Assembly: GCA_003566395.1 (NCBI GenBank)
Contig: PXDL01000480.1
Span: 1 to 6,942, forward strand
Source: Balneolia bacterium
Lineage (GTDB): Bacteria > Bacteroidota > Rhodothermia > Balneolales > Cyclonatronaceae
Direction: 5' to 3'
DNA: 6,942 nucleotides
The position numbers and the translations under genes were made by a program. The notes below the pieces were generated by a model, which saw only the letters and a program-made list of their open reading frames with translations, was not told the origin of the DNA and searched no databases. This document shows positions 1 to 6,509 of this stretch, piece after piece (within the stretch, counting starts at the first letter, position 1; each line of letters starts with the position of its first letter).

Positions 1-3000
1 CCGCCGGCTTATCAGATTGGTTCAGAATTGTTCTACAATACTGAGGGTCCGTATGAGAGAAGTGCGGAATGGCCTTCTGTAGCTGATGAGAACGATCCAT
101 ATAATGTTCGCATAAATTCTAATCTGGACATGGACGGTCACACCTCAGCCAGGCAGGTGAGGGGAGATTTGCAGATCGATGAAGATGCCTTTCTTACGCT
201 CTCTGATCAATTCAACGGAGATTTGCGTGTGGGCGGCAACTGGAATAATGAGGGCAGCTTCAATTCAAATGATCGTGCTGTTTTTTTTGATGGAAATGGG
301 GTGCAGGAAATCAGAAATGAACAAGCTGGAGGAATTCAGATTGACTTCATCGTAAATAACAATACCTCGGAAACTGAGGGCCTAATTTTCTTTGATGACG
401 TCACCTTGAATAGTTATGAAAGTTCGGGTTTAGCACGGTTTGATGACAGCAACGGCCCATATACTTTTACCGTAAATCGGTTTAGCGACATAAGCAGACC
501 TGTAATAATTAGTGCCGGCATTTCAGACTTTAGTAATGCGGATTTTGTATATGAGGACTCCGGAACTGATAGTTTTTCATTTTTCTTTGATGTTGAAGAA
601 GATGCCGGGCTTACTTTCAGGGGTATCGATATTCCGGGAGAAAAAAACCTTGTAAAGGAAGGAGACGGACTCCTTACGCTTGTTGGCAGTTCCAATACTG
701 ATCTTTTTGTTGATGCCGGGATTGTTGCGCTTACAGGCGATTTTATGTTCGATGATCCTGAGGAAAGCACAATCGATCTCGGTACAGCCGTTGAATCTGA
801 CGGACGTCATACTCAATCGGCAGAAGTTATTATCCGGGATATAAGCCTTGAAGCCGACGCGGTAAATGTTAAAAGCTTTGATTCTGAAAGCGGTCCCCGG
901 TTCCTGCGTTTTGAAAGCGAAGATGAAGAAAACCAGGCAACTTTAACAACGACTCTCGATCTTGAAAAGCTATTATTTTTGATGGTTGAAGATGAAAACT
1001 ACGGTGTTTTAGCCGGAGAGGTTGCGGGAAGTTCACCATTTGTAAAACAAGAAAACGGTACACTTACGCTTGAAACCGAAACCTTTGAACCGAATATATT
1101 TATTGATGAAGGCCAGGTTCGGCTCAACAGTCCTTTCTCTACCGGATATGAGGGGATTATAGCGCTTGGCACGGATGTAGAAAATGAACGTGTAGAGTCA
1201 GATGCGGCGCTTATTATAGGAGAACTTGATGCAAGTGATCCCTTCGCTATTAGCCCGAACATTCAGATACGCGGAGATCAGGGAAGTTTTGAAGCTGGAG
1301 ACCGAACTATAGTTTTTGATTCCGGCGAACAGATTGCAACTATTAACAGTAAAATTGCACTTGCTGCAACGCTCAATGTTACCGTAGCAGATGGTGCTTT
1401 CGGAGTAATAAATGATGATATTAGCGGCAGCAATGGCCTGAACAAGCGGGGGAGCGGTCAGTTGGACCTTGCAGCCGATAACTCTTTCACAGGTACTGTT
1501 CAGCTGTTTGACGGCACCTTGCGCTTGGGAGGAAACGGCCTTCCGGGAACAAACCCTGTTCAGATAAGAGGCAGTGTAAGGCTGGCTTCAATTAATACTG
1601 TTGCAAGGACTATCTCGAATCCGGTTGAATTTTTTAATGAAGGCTTGAGTCTTGGACAAGAGTCCGGCGGTACAGGTAGCCTTACCTTTACAGGTAATTT
1701 TGAGTTAGGAGCCGCTGAGCGTTTTCTTAACACAACCGGAAATCATTCTATAACCGGGAATATTGTTAATGGTAGTTTGCGTAAAGAAGGGTCAGGGCGT
1801 TTGGATTTATCAGGAGAAAACGAGGTTTCAGAAACCGTTGTAAATGAGGGAATTCTCAGGCTTAACAGAACATCAGGGAATACCATTACACTTGGCGGAC
1901 AAATTACAGTTAACGACGGAGGTAGTTTAAATTACACTGAAAGTGGGGGTGCCAATAATCAGCTGAATAATACTACCAGTGTAGTAATTAATGAAGGTGG
2001 TGAGTTTGATATTGGAGCCCGAACCGATACCATAGAAAACTTGCAAATCTCAGGTGGAACTCTAAATACAGGTTCGGGTCAGTTTACAGTAACGAATAAC
2101 TCGGAAATTTCGGGGACAATTAATATCAACTCAGTAAATGCTGTTCTTGCGTTTGAGCAGGATCTCATTATTACTGATGATATAGACGTTAACTTTTCGT
2201 CTTCAGGTATTAGTAATAATAACAATGAACTTATAAGCTTGGGAGGAGACCTCATTGTTAATGAAGGTACGGCAGTATTTAATGAGAACAGCATTAGTGG
2301 TGCAGCCATACCCCAATTCAACCTTAACAATTCCGAGCGCACCATCACTATAGAGGAGGGGGCTGAGCTTATCAGTTTTTGGGGATTCAGAAGCCCGAAT
2401 GCTGCTGATGGAGCCATCAGGAAAACAGGACCGGGTATTCTTATACTTAATGAGGAAAGTACGTTCGCCGGTGGTACTGAGATTGAAGAAGGCACAGTGG
2501 CGATTTCCCAAAGTAATTCGCTTGGCCCGGCATCAGGGAATGTAACGCTCAGTGGTGGTACTCTGCGCGCTGATGCCGATATTACCCTCGGCAATACCAT
2601 CACCCTTTCTGAGAATACCGTCAGCTCAATAGAAGTAAGTGAAGGTGGTGATCCCGTAAATCCATTTATCCTTTCAGTTACAAATTCGATGGGTGGCGAC
2701 GGTAATCTCACCAAAACCGGTCCCGGCACCCTTACATTGGAAGATGATGCCACTTACAGCGGTGAAACAGATGTGCAGGCCGGCATTATGAATGTGAATG
2801 CCGGTTTTGTAAGTACGAATCTTAGTATTGGGGAAAATAGCCAGCTTAATTTTTTAGCCCCCGGTAGCTCTCGGGTTTTGGAACTGTCCGGCCTATCCAT
2901 TGGAAGTGGTGCCACTTTAACAATAGGCGGGGATAACGATGTGTTCACTATCCCCAACACTTTCCCTGTAACCATCCCGGAAAATGCCACGGTCGAAACT

Positions 3001-5019
3001 TCCGGCACAGATGCCCGCCTGACCCTCCAAAGCGGTGCGCGATATGTGAATCTGAGCAGCTCAACTCCAAACCTGCAGGTGGAGCGTGTATTTGAAGACG
3101 GGCAGGGCTGGCGGATGCTGGCTTCGCCGGTTGTTGCGACTTACAGCGATATGTTTGCGCCACCTTTTGTAACTCAGGGGTTCGCCGGCGCCACTTTCCC
3201 GGGACGACAGTTTAATTTGCTTTGGTGGGATGAAACAGACGCAACCGGCACAACACTTCAGCGCTGGCGGACGCTTTCGCAAACGACCAACGAAACCGGA
3301 GATAACATCCCTGCCGGACGCGGGCACTTTTTCTACATTTTTGATGGAGCTCCTATGCCTGATGACAATGGAGCAACAGGTGACTATTCTGACAACCTGC
3401 CTCTTACCATGTCAACCACAGGCACGGAGCCGGACTTATCAGAAGATCCGTTTTCATTCGATATATCATTTACAGAGGTTGATGAAGAGGTGATCGAAAA
3501 CGACACCTTCATCGGAGCACTGGTTCAGGATCAGGGATGGAATCTGATAGGAAACCCGACGGCATCCTGGCTTGACTGGACTCTTGACACCAACTCTGAA
3601 TGGACTAAAAATCAAGTTTCTGAAACCATGTATGTTTGGGATCCGGGACTTAACAATGGTGATGGTGACTATAGGTTTACCAATGGGCTAACAGGTAACC
3701 ATAATGGCCGTATTGCGCCTTATCAGGCATTCTGGGTCCAGGCTACAGATGAAAATCCGGAGCTTAAATTCACTAACGCTGCAAAAGTAACGGAGGCCGG
3801 AACATTTTACGGGCGCCCGGCAATTGCAGGAAGAGTAGCGGAATCTGATGCACTTGAAAACAGTGAAAAAAGTCCGGAGAACGCCTCTTCTACTACAGTC
3901 CTGCCAATGAAACTTCACTTCAGCTATCAGGGGCATGCGAGGAAAACTGAAAAGTTTCTGATGTTCTCCGACCGTGGCCGCTTCGGAGCCGACCGCTGGG
4001 ATGCCTTCCGGCTTCAGCCGATGAGTGAGAGCTGGCTGGTTCTTGCATCTGCCATGCATTTGGGATCAGCGCCACTATCCATAAACAGTCTTCCTGCTTT
4101 TGAGGAACTATCAGGGCCGCTGAATATTCCGTTGTACGCCGGTGGCAGCAAAAAAGGAGAACCTCTCAGCGGTGAGTTTACCCTTGAGTGGGAAATGCCG
4201 GAAAGCTGGGACCCGGAAATCGCTCTTGTTTTGATGGACCACCATACGCAGCAGGCCATCCCCATGCGCAGCAGAAAAAGCTATACCTTCAGCCATCAAA
4301 CGGATTCGGCCATGCTCCCGGCTATGGTTTCTCCAAAGGGTGAATCCGTATCAAATCCGGCTCAGTTCAGTGCAGGAAATGATAGCCGGCCCGAAAACCG
4401 ACGCAGTGGTGCTTATGCGGTGCACCAATCAGTTCGTTCGCAGGGAAAAGGTTCTGTGGTTTCGCTTAAAATACCGCAAAACCTGCTTTCCGCCCGTCCG
4501 CTACGCGCCGAGTGGCAGCCGGACTATGAAGCGGTTCAGCAGCTTATACCGGCCGAAAATGTTAACAAAGGAGATGAGCCGGGTTATCACTATGTGCCCC
4601 TGGTATCCGAAACCGGTGGAAGTGAAAACGACTCACAAACACACTTGGGTAAAGGCACAGGTGGATCCGGCTCATCCGGTTCGGTCAGGTTTTCACTGTT
4701 TATGCAGCCTGTTTCTGAAGGCTCGGGCGGTGATGATTCCATACCCTATATGCCGCTTGAAGCAACGCTCTTCCAGAATTATCCGAATCCCTTCAATCCT
4801 GCAACTACCATCAGGTTTAGTTTGCCGGAAGCCGAGCAGGTAAGGGTTGAAATTTTCGATTTACTCGGCAGAAGGGTAGAGCTTCTGGCAGACGCGCCAT
4901 TCGAACCGGGAACCCATACATTTCAATGGAATGCAAACGGAAGAGCAAGCGGCGTGTACATAATCCGCCTAACAACCGAATCGAAGGCATTAACCCGCAA
5001 AATGACCCTGCTGAGGTGA
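1..5019 (+). CDS. Giant T9SS-sorted surface protein with PATR beta-helix repeats (5' partial)
   Basis: The frame is open from base 1 (first codons read PPAYQIGSEL) to TGA at 5017-5019, so the true start and signal peptide lie upstream; the TTG at 28 is only an internal Leu codon. Residues are numbered from base 1. Residues 1-130 are beta-rich, with the motif VGGNWNNEGSF followed by VFFDGNGVQEI (about 77-104), common in Bacteroidota surface proteins. Residues 216-934 carry six autotransporter-associated beta-strand repeats (K-x-G-x-G-x-L-x-L ... G-x-x-x-L), which predict a parallel beta-helix. Residues 1026-1430 form the sandwich module often found before T9SS tails (GWRMLASP, GWNLIGNP, DRWDAFRL). 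A Gly/Ser-rich stretch follows, then a type A sorting domain (1586-1672). Inferred route: Sec export, then T9SS transport across the outer membrane, with anchoring or release at the surface. An adhesin or surface-layer role is plausible. I see no catalytic motif. Confidence 0.93.
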   Translation, partial: PPAYQIGSELFYNTEGPYERSAEWPSVADENDPYNVRINSNLDMDGHTSARQVRGDLQIDEDAFLTLSDQFNGDLRVGGNWNNEGSFNSNDRAVFFDGNGVQEIRNEQAGGIQIDFIVNNNTSETEGLIFFDDVTLNSYESSGLARFDDSNGPYTFTVNRFSDISRPVIISAGISDFSNADFVYEDSGTDSFSFFFDVEEDAGLTFRGIDIPGEKNLVKEGDGLLTLVGSSNTDLFVDAGIVALTGDFMFDDPEESTIDLGTAVESDGRHTQSAEVIIRDISLEADAVNVKSFDSESGPRFLRFESEDEENQATLTTTLDLEKLLFLMVEDENYGVLAGEVAGSSPFVKQENGTLTLETETFEPNIFIDEGQVRLNSPFSTGYEGIIALGTDVENERVESDAALIIGELDASDPFAISPNIQIRGDQGSFEAGDRTIVFDSGEQIATINSKIALAATLNVTVADGAFGVINDDISGSNGLNKRGSGQLDLAADNSFTGTVQLFDGTLRLGGNGLPGTNPVQIRGSVRLASINTVARTISNPVEFFNEGLSLGQESGGTGSLTFTGNFELGAAERFLNTTGNHSITGNIVNGSLRKEGSGRLDLSGENEVSETVVNEGILRLNRTSGNTITLGGQITVNDGGSLNYTESGGANNQLNNTTSVVINEGGEFDIGARTDTIENLQISGGTLNTGSGQFTVTNNSEISGTININSVNAVLAFEQDLIITDDIDVNFSSSGISNNNNELISLGGDLIVNEGTAVFNENSISGAAIPQFNLNNSERTITIEEGAELISFWGFRSPNAADGAIRKTGPGILILNEESTFAGGTEIEEGTVAISQSNSLGPASGNVTLSGGTLRADADITLGNTITLSENTVSSIEVSEGGDPVNPFILSVTNSMGGDGNLTKTGPGTLTLEDDATYSGETDVQAGIMNVNAGFVSTNLSIGENSQLNFLAPGSSRVLELSGLSIGSGATLTIGGDNDVFTIPNTFPVTIPENATVETSGTDARLTLQSGARYVNLSSSTPNLQVERVFEDGQGWRMLASPVVATYSDMFAPPFVTQGFAGATFPGRQFNLLWWDETDATGTTLQRWRTLSQTTNETGDNIPAGRGHFFYIFDGAPMPDDNGATGDYSDNLPLTMSTTGTEPDLSEDPFSFDISFTEVDEEVIENDTFIGALVQDQGWNLIGNPTASWLDWTLDTNSEWTKNQVSETMYVWDPGLNNGDGDYRFTNGLTGNHNGRIAPYQAFWVQATDENPELKFTNAAKVTEAGTFYGRPAIAGRVAESDALENSEKSPENASSTTVLPMKLHFSYQGHARKTEKFLMFSDRGRFGADRWDAFRLQPMSESWLVLASAMHLGSAPLSINSLPAFEELSGPLNIPLYAGGSKKGEPLSGEFTLEWEMPESWDPEIALVLMDHHTQQAIPMRSRKSYTFSHQTDSAMLPAMVSPKGESVSNPAQFSAGNDSRPENRRSGAYAVHQSVRSQGKGSVVSLKIPQNLLSARPLRAEWQPDYEAVQQLIPAENVNKGDEPGYHYVPLVSETGGSENDSQTHLGKGTGGSGSSGSVRFSLFMQPVSEGSGGDDSIPYMPLEATLFQNYPNPFNPATTIRFSLPEAEQVRVEIFDLLGRRVELLADAPFEPGTHTFQWNANGRASGVYIIRLTTESKALTRKMTLLR
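229..312 (+). other. GNW-type beta-strand motif in the N-terminal part
   Basis: The encoded residues VGGNWNNEGSF, then AVFFDGNGVQEI, match a pattern I recognise from large Bacteroidota secreted repeat proteins (GG-N-W-x-N-x-G-x-F ... V-x-F-x-G-x-x-x-Q-x-I). It is seen once clearly here. It probably forms part of a beta-solenoid upstream of the PATR repeats; more copies may lie left of the window. Confidence 0.5.
646..741 (+). repeat. PATR repeat 1
   Basis: Encodes NLVKEGDGLLTLVG, then FVDAGIVALTGD. This fits the PATR pattern: Lys, Gly-x-Gly, alternating Leu/Thr/Leu, a short loop, then Gly and a hydrophobic strand. It is one turn or so of a predicted beta-helix. It also opens the first long supra-repeat. 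Confidence 0.7.
1036..1131 (+). repeat. PATR repeat 2
   Basis: Encodes PFVKQENGTLTLETE, then IFIDEGQVRLNS. The consensus first Gly is replaced by Glu (KQENG), so it is a degenerate copy, but the strand pattern and the IDEG turn are kept. It starts 390 bases after repeat 1. Confidence 0.65.
1435..1533 (+). repeat. PATR repeat 3
   Basis: Encodes GLNKRGSGQLDLAADNSFTG, then LFDGTLRLGG, a good PATR match including the SFTG turn. It starts 399 bases after repeat 2, continuing a period of about 130 residues. Confidence 0.78.
1771..1869 (+). repeat. PATR repeat 4
   Basis: Encodes GSLRKEGSGRLDLSGEN, then VVNEGILRLNR. It has a clear K-x-G-S-G-x-L-x-L core. It starts 336 bases after repeat 3, a shorter spacing than the two before. 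Confidence 0.75.
2410..2508 (+). repeat. PATR repeat 5
   Basis: Encodes GAIRKTGPGILILNEESTFA, then GGTEIEEGTVAIS. This is close to the canonical K-T-G-x-G-x-L-x-L ... F-x-G-G-T-x-I-x-x-G consensus. A further beta-rich stretch (SGNVTLSGGTLRAD) links it to repeat 6. Confidence 0.85.
2701..2802 (+). repeat. PATR repeat 6
   Basis: Encodes GNLTKTGPGTLTLEDDATYS, then GETDVQAGIMNVNA. This is the best match to the PATR consensus and the last copy before the C-terminal module. It shares the KTGPG core with repeat 5, 291 bases upstream, which suggests a recent local duplication relative to the older copies. Confidence 0.88.
3076..4290 (+). other. Pre-C-terminal beta-sandwich module of the T9SS protein
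   Basis: It begins with QVERVFEDGQGWRMLASP and carries a second hallmark, QGWNLIGNP (about residues 1178-1186), then YVWDPG and IAPYQAFWVQA. It ends with DRWDAFRL (1331-1338), INSLPAF and SYTF. This arrangement is a widespread, poorly characterised module just before T9SS sorting domains. I see no active-site motif. A structural or spacer role before the tail is inferred. Confidence 0.65.
4291..4680 (+). other. Low-complexity insertion before the sorting domain
   Basis: About 130 residues separate the SYTF strand from the RFSLFMQP strand, which usually lie close together in this module. The stretch is polar, contains Ser/Asn/Arg-rich segments and ends in a Gly/Ser linker (GTGGSGSSGS). The middle (VVSLKIPQNLL and following residues) could still be folded. 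It is predicted to be largely flexible. Confidence 0.45.
4756..5016 (+). other. T9SS type A C-terminal sorting domain
   Basis: The last 87 residues read LEATLFQNYPNPFNPATTIR, then VRVEIFDLLGRRV, GTHTFQW, GVYIIRL and TRKMTLLR. Each block matches the Por secretion tail family (TIGR04183-like, an Ig-like FlgD-type fold). In known systems this domain targets the protein to the outer-membrane T9SS translocon and is often cleaved by the PorU sortase with attachment to a surface lipid. Recognition is by eye but very strong. Confidence 0.95.
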
Positions 5020-5131
5020 TTTCTATGGCTTATTTTAACGCTTTGTTTGAAGATAGAAACTATAGAAGAGTCTCGACCTGCTCATTACGCGGAACTAAGT
5101 CCCAAGGGCATATCAATGTAAATTTTAGCCC

Positions 5132-5147
5132 TAAAGTTTTGACTTTA
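5132..5147. other. AT-rich hairpin beside the putative promoter
   Basis: TAAAGT, a TTTG loop and ACTTTA form a perfect 6-base-pair stem. No run of T follows, so it is a poor intrinsic terminator. It overlaps the putative -35 element and could be a binding site or chance. Confidence 0.25.
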
Positions 5148-5167
5148 ACAATTGTCTGTGCTAATCT
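5139..5167 (+). promoter_or_regulatory. Putative sigma70-type promoter for the three-gene operon
   Basis: TTGACT (5139-5144) lies 17 bases before TAATCT (5162-5167), which is preceded by TG plus one base (extended -10). Transcription would start near 5174, leaving about 70 bases of leader before the ATG at 5245. The -10 keeps only the TA and final T of the consensus, and Bacteroidota-type sigma factors prefer other motifs, so this is tentative. The 5020-5244 gap holds nothing else I can name. Confidence 0.35.
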
Positions 5168-5244
5168 GCAAAATAACTTAGCAGGGAAGCAGTCGCCACG
5201 CTTGTGCGGCACATTGTATTGCAATCCAACACATTACTAAACTG

Positions 5245-5805
5245 ATGCTTCGCCATTTATTCCTTTTACTGATGCTTCCTTTGTTCTGTATGCTGCCGGA
5301 TATGGCTGAGGCCCAGCAAGTGCAGACAGACGGGGACCGTTTTAGTTTTGATGCGTCTATCCGAATTACGGGTAATGTGGTCGCCCGTACCGGTGGTGAA
5401 AATATTTTATTTGATACTATTTATGATGTCAATTTCCGGCAGACACGCCCGGAGCAAACCATGATTACCGTAGACCCGATAACAGACCTTGCTACTGTGG
5501 ATGAGGGTGCAGGATATGTGGTGGCTAAAGGGGCCCCCAATGCGCAGTTCCAGCTCACATTCAGCAGACAGGTTGTGTTAAGGCACATTACCGAGCGCGA
5601 TAATAAGCTTACTGTGAATTATCTGCTTAGCGCAAACAGCATCGATGAACAGGAAAATGCCGATTATGTACTTGAAGCCGCCCCTACATTTCGTATGAAC
5701 GAAGACGGTGAATTCCATTTTTGGGTGGGCGGACAAGTAGATATCTCCAATACCATACGCGGGGAATATGAAGGAGAATTTATCCTGGAGGTTGAGTATT
5801 TATGA
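5245..5805 (+). CDS. Exported DUF4402-like protein (186 aa)
   Basis: A signal peptide is clear: a short basic start (MLRH), a Leu-rich core, then DMAEA with predicted cleavage after Ala23 and Gln24 as mature residue 1. The mature part, about 163 residues, is all-beta in pattern and has no cysteine. It resembles DUF4402: ILFDTIY near 55-60, ITVDP (74-78), AGYVVAKGAPNAQFQLTF (89-106), then FWVGGQVDIS and GEYEGEFILEVEY at the end (159-185), matching the family's GG-x-L-x-V ... G-x-Y-x-G-x-x-x-x-x-V-x-Y close. The family's function is poorly known; members look like pilin or spore-coat-U-type sandwiches, which is my inference. The start lacks a Shine-Dalgarno. An in-frame ATG at 5272 would give a shorter, weaker signal. 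It is the first gene of a coupled operon. Confidence 0.88.
   Translation: MLRHLFLLLMLPLFCMLPDMAEAQQVQTDGDRFSFDASIRITGNVVARTGGENILFDTIYDVNFRQTRPEQTMITVDPITDLATVDEGAGYVVAKGAPNAQFQLTFSRQVVLRHITERDNKLTVNYLLSANSIDEQENADYVLEAAPTFRMNEDGEFHFWVGGQVDISNTIRGEYEGEFILEVEYL
5787..5791 (+). promoter_or_regulatory. Ribosome binding site GGAGG for the second operon gene
   Basis: GGAGG ends 10 bases before the ATG at 5802, inside the last codons of the preceding gene. It supports that start and translational coupling through the ATGA overlap. Confidence 0.7.
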
Positions 5806-6509
5806 GATTTCCAGGCCAAATACCGAATGTGTCATTTAATGTAAGCCGTTATTGGTTTAAAATACTCAGTACGCTTTTGTGCCATTTTATTATACTCGCT
5901 GCACATTTATCAATGGCACCGAATATGGCGGAAGCCCAAAGACTCGATTTCGGAATTTTCGCAGACAGTGATATCGTAGTACAGCCCCTGATGGGTAATG
6001 AAACTCTTGATTTCAACACCAAGCAAAACCCAATTATACCCGGAGATATGGTAAGCATTGAGCTTACAGAAAACGATGAGTCTGCTTTGGCTATTTTTGA
6101 AATAACAGCAGCACGTGATTTTGATATAGATGTTGAAGTTGTGCCGCAAAACGCCGGTTCATTGATTCTGGTTGATGACAGTAGTGAAAGTATCGACTTT
6201 ACGCTCAAATGGGCTTTCTCAAACCAGGCATCTCCCAACACATCACATGCAATAAGTGTTGCTCAGAATAATGTTGTGCCACAGGGAATTAGTTTTGCGA
6301 CTTTTCCGGTGCTGAGACGGAGTATAGGTAGTAACGGTCCTCCGGGGCCTCCGCCTGCTCCTTTAGATGGAGACAGCCCGAACCGTGAAACGGCAGTGGT
6401 GTATCTGTTTGTGTATGGAACTATCAATGTGGACGAATCAGCCGCTGTAGGTCTTTATTCTGATACTATTAATATTCATGTTTCGTACAGCGGAGGAGAT
6501 TTGCCATGA
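5802..6509 (+). CDS. Exported DUF4402-like paralogue (235 aa)
   Basis: The start overlaps the previous stop (ATGA, 5802-5805) and has GGAGG upstream. A long signal peptide has an n-region of about 20 residues, a hydrophobic core (ILSTLLCHFIILAA) and NMAEA, with predicted cleavage after Ala45 and Gln46 as mature residue 1. The mature protein is beta-rich and lacks cysteine: ETLDFNTKQ (67-75), ALAIFEITAARDFDIDVEV (95-113), then a Pro-rich loop GPPGPPPAP (179-187). The end, YLFVYGTINV (201-210) and GLYSDTINIHVSYS (217-230), matches the closing strands of DUF4402-like proteins. It is longer than the first gene's product, with the extra length mainly in the central 120-195 region. Role unknown; a structural subunit of an envelope or extracellular assembly is inferred. 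Confidence 0.85.
   Translation: MRFPGQIPNVSFNVSRYWFKILSTLLCHFIILAAHLSMAPNMAEAQRLDFGIFADSDIVVQPLMGNETLDFNTKQNPIIPGDMVSIELTENDESALAIFEITAARDFDIDVEVVPQNAGSLILVDDSSESIDFTLKWAFSNQASPNTSHAISVAQNNVVPQGISFATFPVLRRSIGSNGPPGPPPAPLDGDSPNRETAVVYLFVYGTINVDESAAVGLYSDTINIHVSYSGGDLP
6492..6498 (+). promoter_or_regulatory. Ribosome binding site GGAGGAG for the third operon gene
   Basis: GGAGGAG lies 7 bases before the ATG at 6506 (9 bases counting from GGAGG). It fixes this start, which would otherwise be easy to miss because the gene has no stop inside the window. Confidence 0.72.

Noticed and set aside
28..30. TTG as the start codon of the large gene
   Set aside because: The same frame is open to base 1, no signal peptide follows, and the residues before and after look like continuous beta-rich mature sequence.
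2079..2753. 224-codon minus-strand frame
   Set aside because: It is antisense to the PATR region, where biased codons keep the reverse frame open; the product is Ser/Pro/Val-rich without any motif.
4340..4843. 167-codon + strand frame
   Set aside because: It lies wholly inside the large gene in another frame, and the encoded protein has no recognisable domain.
5020..5068. Possible terminator from TTCTAT and ATAGAA inverted repeats
   Set aside because: The arms are 6 bases with a loop of about 26 or more and no T-run follows, so I do not call it.
5195..5225. Short inverted repeats in the leader (CAC/GTG and ATTG/CAAT) as a riboswitch or attenuator
   Set aside because: The stems are only 3-4 base pairs and match no riboswitch core I know.
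4926..5240. 104-codon + strand frame overlapping the end of the large gene and filling the gap
   Set aside because: It starts inside the strongly supported sorting domain in another frame, gives a Cys/Asn/Arg-rich non-family protein and has no ribosome site.
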